This document shows, piece by piece, positions 1 through 11,369 of a stretch of DNA of 64,000 nucleotides. Below the pieces are notes generated by a model. It was not told where the DNA came from, searched no databases, and saw nothing but the letters and a program-made list of their open reading frames with translations. Each line of letters starts with the position of its first letter. Position 1 is the stretch's first letter. The stretch comes from Stenogyne calaminthoides (lineage: Eukaryota > Streptophyta > Magnoliopsida > Lamiales > Lamiaceae). Both the position numbers and the translations under genes were made by a program. The stretch lies in contig JBBCBC010000002.1 in NCBI GenBank assembly GCA_037126765.1, positions 23,628,565 through 23,692,564 on the forward strand, in the 5' to 3' direction.

Positions 1-1757
1 GACTTCGGAACCGTTCTTCAGCAGAAAGGTGGGATTCGCCCTTTTCTGGACTATGAGATTCAGATGCGCAAAATTGCTGGTGTTGAGACTGCCCCTGATC
101 TGCTATCTGATGATGCGGTAGTCGGCTTAATTACAAGACAGTTGGGTATGCCGGATACCCCAATGCACAGGGAGATGACCCACAAGATGGTCAAATACAG
201 TCGAGCAATGCAGCAAATGAAGGAATCTGATGATGATGAAGAGATTGATGATGGTGGTCCGATCAGTATTGAAGAGATATTCAAACAGATGACTGATACA
301 AATAAGACAGCAAAGGAGATGAGGATCATTGAGGAACCTGAAGAAGCTGTCGATGAAGTGCTAGGGAAGATGCGACATGAGCCCCCATCACCGAGGCACA
401 ATCACCAACAATTGATAGACTCGATCGGCGAGAGGAGTCAAGCTGAAGATATGGAGGTCGAGGACCCCTCAACATCAGCAGGTCAGGTAGTTCAGATACT
501 GCAAACTTCTCCTCTCTTTGAAGAAAACCTAATGAAGTATATCAAGAATACATTTCGTGCCAACATGGCTCAAATGTTCAGAGATGATGTTAGTTTCTTC
601 ATTCCACGAACTTTGGAATCAGTGAGGAAAATATCTCTACTAACTGCATGCGAATGAGTGAGGAACTCAGAGACACAACTGCTGATAAAATGATAGCAGA
701 AACTAAGCAGATGGCTAAGCTCGAGGAAAGCATAAATCAACAATTCACGCTGATGATGAATGAGAAGATGGCCCAGCTCACCAAGCTGCAGAATGATCTT
801 ACTAATGCGACAAAGAGAGTCAACTCTTCTGCTGATAAGCTTGAATGTACTTATGACAAGATCAGTTCAGCTGTGGATAAGGCCCAGAGTTCGATGCTCG
901 CAGTTGTTGAAGCCGCACAACCTGATGTTGGAATCAAGTCTCTTGCTCTTGAGGAACTACATCAGGCACTTTCACAGAAAATTGGTGACCTCAACTCATA
1001 ACTGAAGACTCTTTTTGAGGGAACCAAAAAGGGGGAAGAAGAGAAAGATGCTGAAGTCTAAGGGAGACTGAATCAGGTGGAGAACTTTGTTGCTGGAATC
1101 CAGATCATGCTGGAGAAGAAAAGGCTGAAGAAAGACGCAAAAGTAGCTGCAGAACTTGAAAAGGCAGAGATCATTTCTTCTTCAACTGAGTCTGATGATA
1201 GAAAAAAAGACAAAAGGAAAGTTGCAAAGAAAAGGAAAAGGCTACTTGACCTGGCAGAAAAGAAAAAAGCGAAAGAGAAGAAGAAAGGTGAGAAGGAAAG
1301 ACAGAAGAAAATTGAGGATGCATCAAGCCTGGACAGATCATATAAGCTTAAGAAGAAGAAAGAGCTTATTGTTGAATCCGGAGAAGGATCTCATTTCGTA
1401 GAGCCAATTCTTCCTGAAGATGTGGATGTGATTGTTAAGCCTGATAGGCACTTGGTAAAATAATGGAAGAAGATCAAAGGAGAATGGTACATCTCGGCTT
1501 ACATCAATCAGGCTATTCCCACTGCTGATGACAAAGATGAAATATTTAGAGATTGGTTGAGTAACAAGCATCCAGTATTCTATGAATGCATTATGAGGGA
1601 GGCAAAGAAACTGAGTTGCATTCCAGTTGCCCCTGAGGTCGAAACCATGGAATACAAGAAGACTCCTGATGGGAAGTTAGACAAGATTGTTTTTAATGCA
1701 ACTCTGAACATGTGTTTGGCTCAAGATGACATCTATGAAGAATACAAGGTTGCATAA
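1..1757 (+). pseudogene. Post-pol ORF remnant of a SIRE-like Ty1/copia element (copy 1)
   Basis: The frame is open from the first base of the window to a stop at 657. It continues in another frame at 648-1001 and then at 1077-1757, where an in-frame TAA at 1461-1463 splits it. No polymerase motif is present. The predicted protein is acidic and charged at first, then coiled-coil-like (about 700-1000), then extremely Lys/Glu-rich (about 1140-1340), and ends in a module with W-KI-EW, WL-K and EAK motifs followed by a Y-K-DG stretch. The sequence just before the Lys-rich part (LF-TKKGE) recurs in the second element of this window at about 25350-25380, also downstream of pol. SIRE/Maximus copia elements are known to carry an extra ORF between pol and the 3' LTR, and the position directly before a polypurine tract and LTR fits. 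The function is not known. It is broken by two frame changes and a stop. Confidence 0.6.
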
Positions 1758-2005
1758 ATCAAAGCAAGGCTCTATGAGATGTGTGTTGTTCCGATGGAAG
1801 AGAGAGACTGAAGGAATCAGAAGACTTAATTTTTGTAAGATCATACTAGAATTTTTTCATCCTGTACTTGTAATGCTCACATGATCAATGAAATATTCTA
1901 CTTTTCTGATCTTAAGACAAACTCTCATTGTCTTCTGATTTACTGTCTCCTTACTTTATCTTTAACATTGTTCAGCATACTTTCTAGTTAATATTTTGAT
2001 TCCAT

Positions 2006-2020
2006 CAAAAAGGGGGAAAT
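2006..2020 (+). other. Polypurine tract of SIRE-like element, copy 1
   Basis: The purine run AAAAAGGGGGAAAT lies immediately before the LTR start. This is where plus-strand DNA synthesis is primed in LTR retrotransposons. The same tract precedes the second SIRE-like LTR at 26264-26277, which fixes both LTR borders. Confidence 0.75.
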
Positions 2021-3438
2021 TATTGGGAAATTTATAGTTTTGATAGAAGTTCCAAAACATTTATAATAGGACCAGACGAACTTGTTAGTCGACTGATGTG
2101 TTAGGAAATCAGCTGAACATGTTAGACAACTGACGGAATAGATTAGGTCACATATTGAGGGGGAACTCAATATGTATAGATCGATACGATCAGAAGACAA
2201 GATCAGCTGAAGTCATCAGAAGTCTAGATAAGAAGTTTTCAAAGATCAGAATATCTAAAGATCAGAAGAACATCAGCACTACAACAAGAAGATCTTTTCT
2301 ATTAAGGACATCAGAAGAGTCGATAAAGTTGAAGCTAAGACAACTATATCAGAAGACACAAGGTAGACTGATCAGTAAGATACTGATCAGTAAATCAAGA
2401 TAAGTCAGAAACGTGATAAGCCTGCCCACGTATCCAAAACATACTAAGGAAATCAAACAAGAAGAATGTCAACTTAGCTGGCTTTACAAGGAGCCGAATC
2501 AGTGTACTTGCTAGCCACTAAGAACTCGACACGTATGTACGGAACTGACATTGCAGGATATGGCGTATCAGGGCAAACAACTAGAAAGGATAAATATACA
2601 CAAAGACGGTATGACCTTCCTAAGCACGTCAAATCACGCCTGCAAGCTACCAAAAATAGCCTGAAATTCAAATTGCTCTCCAACGGCTCTTTGATTTCAA
2701 GGTCTATAAATATGGGACCAAACCTTCAGAGTAAGGTTACGAAAATAATTCAAAGTTCAAGCACAAGTTATTTCCGTACGAAGAACACCAAACTCAAGTT
2801 TATTCTAAGTGTGTTCATCCCATAGTTTCTTATTTGAAATCTTATCCTTTAGCTTTAGGCTACCAAAATACTAGGATAGATTTCTAGTTGGAACAACTCA
2901 ATCTTATACCCTAACTAAGTGTTAGGTTAAATTTTGTTTAGCAAGATTTCAGACTAGGGTTTCTAGTTCTGATTTCTGGGATTGGTTGAGTGAGAACTCT
3001 TGAAACATCTGTTGTACTGTGTTGGACTAACACATTAATCTTAGTCCAGTTGGTTAAGTTGGTGCCCTTGTTGATAGGGAAGAGTGGACATATGACAAGT
3101 AGTCCGAACCACTATAAATCTTGTGTGCATTTACCTGTTTTACACTTATCACACACCTGTTGAAAGAGAACATGCATATTCTAAGTTAAGATCAGATTTG
3201 CACCAAGCATCTGATCTGGTCAGTCTGGCACTTTGTCATCTGATCAGAAAACCTTAGAATCTGATTTAAGAAAACTGGTTTTTCTACACGGGTAAAACTT
3301 AGCTTCCGCACAATCAGTTAAACCGATAGACACCAAACTGATCTGCTCTCAAGCGATCAGTAAACTTAAAAGGTTTAGAAGTCTATTCACGCCCCCCCTC
3401 TAGACTTCTGCCTCACTAAAACCCGTTCGGGACCTACA
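2021..3438 (+). repeat. 3' LTR of SIRE-like copia element, copy 1
   Basis: The LTR starts at TATTGGGAAATT (a decayed TGTTGGG) after the polypurine tract and ends near GGGACCTACA. It aligns along much of its length with the LTR starting at 26278: the opening, a hairpin, the TATA region and the 'CTAACACGGTAA/GTTGGTTAAG' part are recognisable. A TATA box (TATAAATA) lies at about 2705, where transcription of the element would start. The left LTR and left target-site duplication lie outside the window, so an age estimate is not possible here. Confidence 0.75.
2150..2175 (+). promoter_or_regulatory. Conserved hairpin in SIRE-like LTR (copy 1)
   Basis: A 10-bp perfect inverted repeat (ACATATTGAG / CTCAATATGT) surrounds a 6-nt GGGGAA loop. 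The identical stem and loop occur at the same place in the second LTR (26422-26447), although the two LTRs differ a great deal elsewhere. Its role is unknown. An RNA structure or a protein-binding palindrome near the start of U3 are both possible. Confidence 0.6.
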
Positions 3439-3485
3439 ATATTAAATTATAATATATATATATATATATATTAAAATTTAATATA
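3439..3485. repeat. AT-rich low-complexity spacer
   Basis: An (AT)n run sits between the SIRE-like LTR and the target-site duplication of the next insertion. No gene is present. Confidence 0.8.
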
Positions 3486-3490
3486 TAGAA
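3486..3490. other. Target-site duplication TAGAA, left copy
   Basis: The 5 bases TAGAA directly precede the LTR border TGTTGGG at 3491. The same 5 bases follow the other border (CCCAACA) at 17070-17074. Five-base duplications are the signature of LTR-retrotransposon integration. The pair shows that everything in between entered as, or inside, one family B LTR insertion. Confidence 0.75.
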
Positions 3491-3875
3491 TGTTGGGATA
3501 ACACATTCCAGGATCTATCGGGATGACCTCATAAACACAAATTTAAATTAATAATTATTACTAGCATGAATTAACCTAAGTGAATTCAAATAATAATCAA
3601 TCCAACAACGACATGCAAGTAATATTTCACGTAAAAGATCCTAGCATGCAGAATTTCTAGGAGATTACGTAAACGTACCCGTTGGAGAGACGGTCTGAGA
3701 CAGACATGATCAAGTATCTGGATACTCACCAAAAGTCCTTCTCAAGTATTTCCAAGCCCTCGTTCAATAACCCCGGTGGAAGGTTCTCCAATGAACAATT
3801 TATAAACAAAGGAAAAATAAATAATTGTTGCACCACCTTTGTGGATTTATAATATTTCCAACACATGGAACACTA
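3491..3875 (-). repeat. Family B LTR, 3' end fragment (minus orientation)
   Basis: This is the reverse complement of the end of the solo LTR at 36513-38328, running from its terminal CCCAACA to the part that reads TTCCATG-GTTGGAAATATTAG. It stops at about 3870, where a family A element begins. The missing middle (about 850 bp compared with the 36513 copy) is not found on the other side, so the LTR was both invaded and partly deleted. The other end of the same LTR is at 16491-17069. Confidence 0.75.
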
Positions 3876-5719
3876 TGTTGGGATTATACTGAAAAGTATG
3901 CTTTTTACTTTGTATAATCAAAACTGAATTTTCAGACTTATTTACTGAAATAAATTGTTTATCACTGATGCTTTAAATATGATTGAATGTTATATATATT
4001 TACTGCATAATTGTTCAATAATTAAATGCGTGTTACATCAGAGTTAATTTAGTGATACCGGATCACGTAAGATTAAATTAATGATCCCCTTGTAACTATA
4101 AGTACGCCATTCACGACCTAGATGGAAATGAACAACTATCGCGAAAGGTTGAGGTGTAAGGCTCAGATTGGGTTGTCTTGACCAAGAGATTACACTAGTG
4201 CATGACTGATGCGCTGAATAGGACCTACAGGAGGATAAATTCTTCAGAACTGAACAAGGAAGAATTAGACCTCAGTGGTTCGTTGTTTCTTAATCTTCGT
4301 CCCTTAAATAGGATCACGTGGGATTGGTAACTATTGCTTTGACTTATCATGGGTAGCGAATCAGAGAGATTCAATACTTTTTATCTTGGGCAATATTATT
4401 GGCCACATGTGATTGCTAAGATTTAATACGAAGAATCGTGTGCAAGTACGCTTGCTTGATTTGCCCCCTTGGGAGGTTCATAAGTTTTATCATACCAAAT
4501 CTTGCAAGTGGAATTAGTTTCCGGTATGGATAATAATGTTGAACCGTTCCTCGACCAAGGACAAAAGATGTTAATTAATGGAAAGCTATTTCAGTGGCTT
4601 GAATTAATTAATGGGCTAGATAATCTTAAACACAGGAAATAATGACCGGGAGCCATATTGACTGTAATATGGGTTAAGATGGATAGTGCAATATTAATTA
4701 TGTAGTGGGATTAATTAATATTTATGGGCTTGAATTATATTGTGGCTCAATATTAGATATTCAAGATCCATTAGAAGGTCAAATCTTAATTCTCCTAAAG
4801 GCCCTCTGAGTAGCCCAACATATAGTCCAATAACTGAAAAAGGTGATTAAAATAAAATAAATATTGTTGTTTATTTTTCCTTGCAATTTTTGAATTTTAT
4901 GGATAAAAAAGGGAGAAAGATTTTCTTTGAATTTTGTTATGGAATGAAGATATGTATTCTTGGAATACAAGATTATCTCATTAAATTCAAGAAATCTCCC
5001 AATTGGTTATCTATAAGGGAAAATTCAAAATTTTTGAAATATAGTGGGCAAGAAAGATTTTCTTGATTTTCTTGAAAAGATATTATGGAAGATATGTATT
5101 TCTTGAAATACAAGAATATCTCATAAATTCAAGAAGATCCAAATCTTGGGGTCTTGACCATAATTTTCGAAAATTACCCCATAACAAGGGAAGGTGGAAT
5201 TTTGTGGAATATTATAATTATGGGAAAAAGAATATAGAAGATATATTCAAGATTTCTTGGTGACCAAGAAAAGTCTTTTCCCACATTGATTTTGGACCCA
5301 AAATTTCGACCACCTCCTATCTATAAATAGGGGATGATTAGTTCATTCCCAAGTACAATTCCATGTGCTGGAAATATTAGCAAATCCACGAAAGTGGTGC
5401 AACAAAGTTAATTTTTTCCTTTTGTAAATTGTTCGCGAGTATCCTTCCACCGGATTGTCGAGCAAGGGCTAAGGGAATACTTGGGAAGTCCTTTTGGTTA
5501 GTCCGTCCAACCGAATTCACTGCCATCCCGAGAGGTACGTTCACGTAAACCCGTAGATTCTGCATGCGTAGGTTTTACGTGGTTTTTTATATGCATGATA
5601 TGTTGTTGCAATTATTATTTGAATTAATATAGGATTAATTCATGCTAGTAATAATTAAAGAATTAAATTTGTATTTAAATATTCACCCCGAATAGATCTG
5701 TGTGAATCATTCCCCAACA
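3876..5719 (+). repeat. 5' LTR of family A copia element (plus orientation)
   Basis: The LTR is bounded by TGTTGGGATTAT and CCCCAACA and is about 1.84 kb long. Its inverted counterpart is at 9093-10946. A TATA box (CTATAAATAGGGG) is at 5322-5334. Families A and B share recognisable blocks, for example the AAATAAATTGTTTATCACTG region and CCAAGAGATTACACTAGTG, so they are related subfamilies. The long LTR and the gene order (integrase before RT) fit a Tork/Angela-type copia element, but the lineage is an inference. Confidence 0.8.
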
Positions 5720-7470
5720 AGCCGCATCGAGCCACTGCTTTTTACTCAATTTTTTTAAATTGTAATTTAATTCGTGGACATTAAATTTGAAATTGGATAG
5801 TAGAACTGTTAGATCTGTTTTGCAGGTATCCAATTGTCATGGATTTTAATGTTTTATTTTGCATGCATATAAACTGTGGTTTTTTTTAATTCGATTCGTT
5901 CGAATTTGTTTTGCCTCGTGAGAAAATCCACGAGTAGACTAGGATTTGTTTGATTTGATCAATGTAATAGACTAGTCTAGATCTAGGTTTATTTATTTTT
6001 AAATAAATTGTAACCGGACCGGGAACTAAGAGACGAAGAATTAAAGGAAAAAATCCGTAACCAGGCGTAGGAGGGGCGCTGGCGTTGCCCGGCACGCTGG
6101 GCGCAGGGCGAGGCAGGCGAATCGAGCCAAGAAATGAGGGTCGCGCGACGAAGCCGCGCGCTTCCAAAGCCGAAAGCGGACGGGCAGATGTCAAGGGGCT
6201 GGCGACGGGCGCTCTTGATACGCCGGGCGCCGCTGAGATCTGGCGCGAACAAGGCCGGATGGCGCGGATGCGATCGCGTCATCGCCGAGGATCGCCAGAT
6301 CCCGCCGATACCTACCGAGGCGTGTGCCGAGGATCAAGGGCACGGGCGGCCGCCGGGCGGTGGTGAAGTTAGAGTAAGCTCCCCTGAGCCAAGTGGCCGG
6401 CCGGATCTTGGCATCCCGGCCCATTGCGAAGCAAGCGTGGCGGTTCGAGACGGGTATTTTTTTTCGAGACGAACGAGTGGGAGAAATTCGAGACGCGTTT
6501 CTTCAAGATCAAGCCAAGAAAAAATCAAACCATGACAATTGGATAATTTGTGCCCAATATGTTTATTTTTCTGCTTTTGCTTGATTTATTTGTGCTATCT
6601 TATGCTTTATTTAATTTGTTTAAATGTGTTTGCATGAGGGGTGCCAAATTGAAAAATCTCAACTTTAAAATTACTAAGTATGTTTTAAATAATTAATTGA
6701 CAATTTTATTCCTGGATAATAAAATTGAATTAATTTTTGACCTCCATGATTTATTTATTTGTGAATTCTTTTGGAGAAATTCTCTACTCGACTCAAAAAG
6801 ATAGGTTTCACATGAATGAATTCGAACGGATGATTGTGGGTTATTACTAGTGGCGACGATGACCCTCCCCACGAGGCTCGATCAAAGCTAAATAGTAATC
6901 CTCAGATTTAATCATGGTTATTACTTAGGTATAAAATTGATATGCATATACTTCCCTCAAGTCCCCGTCAATTTTATATTGGTCAAGTGAGCCAACTATT
7001 AATCTGGATATTAAAGGTTTGTAATCGTTTGTTTGTAACTCGCTTGAATGTGTTTAAATAATGACCCACCCCACGTGGCTTATTTAAACTGCTTTTTTTG
7101 AGATGTTGGGCGATGCATGTTCATATTTTTTTTTTTGAGATTTTAAATATGATGCATGTGATCGAATCTTGTGATATACTTATGCTATTGCATATAGTTG
7201 TTTATTTCGATTCAAAGATGTCGCTACCTTTTAATCCATCATATTATACTTAAAGTCAATACTATATGGAAACTATATTGATTGGAAAAATTATAATTGT
7301 CCTAATCGCACAAAAAAGCACAAGTGGATTTTGACACACAAAAATCGATGAGCCAACCGACGAGTCAAAACATGCGGACTCATCGATCACCTTGAGAAAT
7401 GTCGTCATTTGAAAATGGTGGAGGGCAAACCCGTAAGGGATTACGCCCTCAAAATAGATGGCCCATCCGA
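5720..7470 (+). repeat. Untranslated leader of family A element with degenerate PBS
   Basis: Directly after the LTR lies GCCGCATCGAGCC. In the inverted copy it reads TCGGCATCGAGCCC, which looks like a decayed initiator-Met-tRNA primer site (TGGTATCAGAGCCC). The leader is AT-rich except for a strikingly GC-rich, CpG-rich block at about 6059-6445. The same leader is found in reverse at 14791-16289 and also has a GC-rich block (15650-15960). Open frames over the GC-rich block exist only because stops are rare there, so I call no gene. Confidence 0.6.
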
Positions 7471-7479
7471 ACAAACTTG

Positions 7480-8260
7480 AGATTCTCGAGTCTGCAGATT
7501 ATGACCGAGACTCGATGAATTTGGTACTTCACTCTCTCGCCCAAAAAGTTTTTGAGCATTTTGGCCTCGCTAGCTAATTTGTTGCAAGCTTTTGGTCTCT
7601 AAATGATGATAAGGCACCAAACTCAAGCTTTGATTTGCAAGTGGTCCGTCTTCATCTTCTAGGCCAAGGGTAGGCAAGATAAAGAAGAGGACCAAAGGCC
7701 ATAAGCAATAAAACTCAATCAAGCCAAGGGCAACCAGAAGATGAGGAATGCTTGTTGTGTCAAGGAAAATCCAAAGAGGAAGTGCTTAACTCAAGGAGAA
7801 AGGACAATGGAGGTTTTGCCTGTTCCAACCCCAAAAGGGGCGGAAAGAAAGGTAATTCTCACGCACTAGTTGTTGAAACTTGTTTAGCGGCGTATACTTT
7901 TCATTCGTGGGTGGTTGATACGAGATCCACTAATCATGTTGGCTTCACGGGTTCTAAATGATCCGGCAACTTAGTGGGAGTGAGATCCTCATCACACTGG
8001 GCAATGTTACGAAAGTAGAAGACATTGCAATGCTACGTAAGTGGCAGATATTGCAATGCTACGATAGTAACGATTATTGCAATACTACGCAAGTAGCAGA
8101 CGTTGCAATGCTACATGAGTGGCAGTTAAAGCAGTGGGAGAAATGCACCTATCTTTTGAAGATTAAGTTTTTTTTTGAGATTATCTTTATGTTCCCAGTT
8201 TTATAAAGAATTCACTTTCATTTTCTATAATTCGATTAAAGGACACTAAGTTTCTTCTAA
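7480..8260 (+). pseudogene. gag C-terminus and retropepsin remnant, family A copia
   Basis: A cysteine pair followed by QGKSKEEVLN is a decayed CCHC zinc knuckle (C-x2-C-x-GK-) that has lost its His and last Cys. Just downstream, SWVVDTRSTNHV corresponds to the copia protease active site, in which the essential D-T/S-G has become D-T-R. The same substitution is in the inverted copy. The following LGN-TKV motif runs into a 5 x 26 bp tandem repeat that destroys the frame. The element could not make an active protease from this copy. Confidence 0.6.
8001..8130 (+). repeat. Five tandem 26-bp units in the protease region
   Basis: Units begin with GCAAT-TAC at 8001, 8027, 8053, 8079 and 8105. Each is 26 bp, and units differ from each other at several positions. 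Four extra units add 104 bp, which is not a multiple of three and therefore shifts the frame. The same five units are found inverted at about 13941-14070, so the expansion predates the separation of the two copies. Confidence 0.8.
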
Positions 8261-8299
8261 TAAGAATGACATCATATTTGAAATGATGAGTGTACCTGT

Positions 8300-9092
8300 T
8301 ACAGGACATTGATAGAAAATCTCTATACAATTAACTGTGCACACCACTCACGAAATGCATCCTATAACACATCAACTATTTCCGACAAAAGAAAGCGAGA
8401 ACGAAATACTTCTTTGGCATCTAAGATTAGGTCATATAAATCCAAAGAGGATCCAAAGGTTGGTAAAGGTGGTTCACTGGAGCGTCTCCAAGTTGAATCG
8501 ATTCCAACCTGCGAATCATGTTTGGAGGGTGATATGACCAAGATGGCATTTGGAGCCAAGGGGAATGGGGCTAAAGAAGTGTTAGAGATCGTTCACATAG
8601 ATGTATGTAGTCCAATGTCAACCAAAGCAAGAGGAGGTTATGAGTAATTTTATTGATGATTACTCAAGGTACAGTTACATTTCCCTTATGAAGCATGAAT
8701 CTGAGACCTTTGAGAAATTCTAAGAATTTAAGGCTCAAACAGAGAATCATAGGGAAAAACGTATCAAGTCTCTACGATCTGATCGTGGAGGCGAATACCT
8801 CAGCGATGAATTTTTGAACTACTTATCTGATGAAGGGATTGTATCCCAGCTCACTGCACCCGGAACCCCTCAACAAAACGGGGTTGCAGAGCGAAGAAAC
8901 ATAATTCTTTTGGAAATGGTTAGATCAATGATGAGTTATGCGGATCTTCCCAAGTCGTTCTGGGGTCATACCTTGGAAACAACGACTTACATTCTGAACT
9001 TGGTGCTATCCAAATCGGTTCCCAAAACTCCCAAAGAATTGTGGACCGGGCGCAAGCCTAGTATGAGACACATGAGAATTTGGGGGCGTACG
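8300..9092 (+). pseudogene. Integrase remnant of family A copia, truncated
   Basis: The N-terminal GAG-pre-integrase part is seen at 8309-8650 (ENLYTINCAHHSRN, then LWHLRLGHINPKR with zinc-binding His residues, then CESCLEG and HIDVCSPMS). The catalytic core follows at 8650-9092 (LRSDRGGEY, then TPQQNGVAERRN, then LPKSFWGH). Several frame breaks are present. The frame ends abruptly at RHMRIWG, exactly where the inverted element's LTR begins at 9093. The downstream RT/RNase H half and the 3' LTR of this copy are missing. Confidence 0.8.
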
Positions 9093-10946
9093 TGAAGGGA
9101 ATGAGTTGCACAGATCTATTCGGGGTGAATATTTAAATACAAATTTAATTCATTAATTATTACTAGCATGAATTAATCCTATATTAATTCAAATAATAAT
9201 TGCAACAACATATCATGCATATAAAAAGCCACGTAAAACCTATGCATGCGGAATCTATGGGTTTACGTGAACGTACCTCTCGGGATGGTAGTGGCTTTGG
9301 TCGGACGGACTAACCAAAAGGACTTCCCAAGTATTCCCTTTGCCCTTGCTCGACAATCCGGTGGAAGGATACTCGCGAACAATTAACAAAAGAAAAAAAT
9401 AAACTTTGTTGCACCACTTATGTGGATTTGCTAATATTTTCAGCACATGGAATTGTACTTGGGAATGAACTAATCATCCCCTATTTATAAGAGGGAGGGT
9501 GGTCGAAATTTTAGTGATATTTCAATGTGGGAAAAGACTTTTCTTGATCACCAAGAAATCTTGAATATATCTCATATATTCTTTTTCCCATAATTAAAAT
9601 ATTCCACAAAATTCCACCTCCTCTATTTTATATCATTATTTTCGAAAAATATAGTATGCAAGAATCCAAGATTTGGATCTTCTTGAATTTATGAGATATT
9701 CTTGTATTTCAAGAAATACATATCTTCCATAATATCTTTTCAAGAAAATCAAGAAAATCAAGAAAATCTTTCTTGCCCTCTATTTTCAAAAATTTCAAAT
9801 ATCACTATGAATAACCAAGTGGGAGATTTCTTGAATTTAATGAGATAATCTTGTATTCCAAGAATACATATCTTCATTCCATAACAAAATTCAAAAAAAT
9901 CTTTCTCCCTCTTTTATCCATAATTTTCGAAAATTTAGAGGAAATATAAGCAACAATATTTATTTTATTTTAATCACCTTTTCAGTTATTGGACTATATG
10001 TTGGGCTACTCAGGGGGCCTTTAGGAGAATTAAGATTTGACCTTCTAATGGATCTTGAATATCTAATATTGAGCCACAATATAATTCAAGCCCATAAATA
10101 TTAATTAATCCCACTACATAATTAATATTGCACTATCCATCTTAACCCATATTACAGTCAATATGGCTCCCGGTCATTATTTCCCGTGTTTAAGATTATC
10201 TAGCCCATTAATTAATTCAAGCCACTAAAATAGCTTTCCGTTAATTAATATCTTTTGTCCTTGGTCGAGGAACGGTTCAACATTATTATCCATACCGGAA
10301 ACTAATTCCACTTGCAAGATTTGGTATGATAAAACTTATGAACCTCCCAAGGGGCAAATCAAAAACAGCGTTTGCACACGATTCTTCGATAAATCTTAAC
10401 AATCACATGTGACCAATAATATTGCCCAAGATAAAAAGTATTGAATCTCTCTGATTCGCTACCCATGATAAGTCAAAGCAATAGTTACCAATCCCACGTG
10501 ATCCTATTTAAGGGACGAAGGTTAAGAAACAACGAACCACTGAGGTCTAATTCTTCCTTGTTCAGTTCTGAAGAATTTATCCTCCTATAGGTCCTATTCA
10601 GCGATCAGTCATGCACTAGTGTAATCTCTTGGTCAAGACAAACCAATCTGAGCCTTACACCTCAACCTTTCGCGATGGTTGTTCATTTCCATCTAGGTCG
10701 TGAATGGCGTACTTATAGTTACAAGAGGATGTTAATTTAATCTTCTGTGATCTGGTATCACTAAATTAACTACAATGTAACAACGCATTTAATTATTGAA
10801 CAGCTTATGCAAAGAAATATATATAACATTCAATCATATTTAAAGCATCAAGGATAAACAATTTATTTCAAAGAAATAAGTCCGAAAAAATCCAGGTTTA
10901 GATTATACAAAGTAAAAAGCATACTTTTTCAAAGATAATCCCAACA
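9093..10946 (-). repeat. 3' LTR of the inverted family A copia element
   Basis: On the minus strand the LTR runs from TGTTGGGATTAT (10946) to CCTTCA (9093), about 1.85 kb. It is the reverse complement of 3876-5719. Just outside its start, at about 10947-10958, the minus strand reads AGTGGGAGAT, a polypurine-like tract, so this is the 3' LTR of a minus-strand element. It abuts the integrase of the plus-strand copy. Confidence 0.8.
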
Positions 10947-11369
10947 ATCTCCCACTTATACTCAAAGTCTGCTTTTAAGTATACTACAACACGTCTCGAG
11001 TAGTCCGTGACATCTAATGTCACCTACACGAACCTAATAATTTCTCCCACTTATACTCAAAGCCATTAACAATCGGTCTTGACACCCATTCAACTCACAT
11101 GCCTCTCGAATGTATTCAGAGGCGACGCTTTGAATGGATCTCGCTAGGTCCCTCGGACTCTATCTTTGCCACATCTATATCTCATCTCTTAACGATTTCT
11201 CGATAAGATGTCTTTCCTTTAATGTGTTTGTTTGACTCGTGGACTCTTGGTTCTCTTGAATTTGCAATCGCCCTAGCAGATATTGCTAGACAAATTCAGA
11301 ACACCATCCAAGTCCACTAAGAAGATCTAGAGCCCAATCGGTTCTTTCCACGGCTTCACAAGCGCCTAC

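Noticed and set aside
1140..1340. Lys/Glu-rich stretch as a host nuclear protein
   Set aside because: It lies between a coiled coil and the polypurine tract of a SIRE-like element and has a counterpart in copy 2.
5989..6535. Several overlapping open frames on both strands of the GC-rich leader block
   Set aside because: Stops are rare in GC-rich DNA; none shows a domain, they overlap in every frame, and the block lies in a retrotransposon leader with a non-coding mirror copy.
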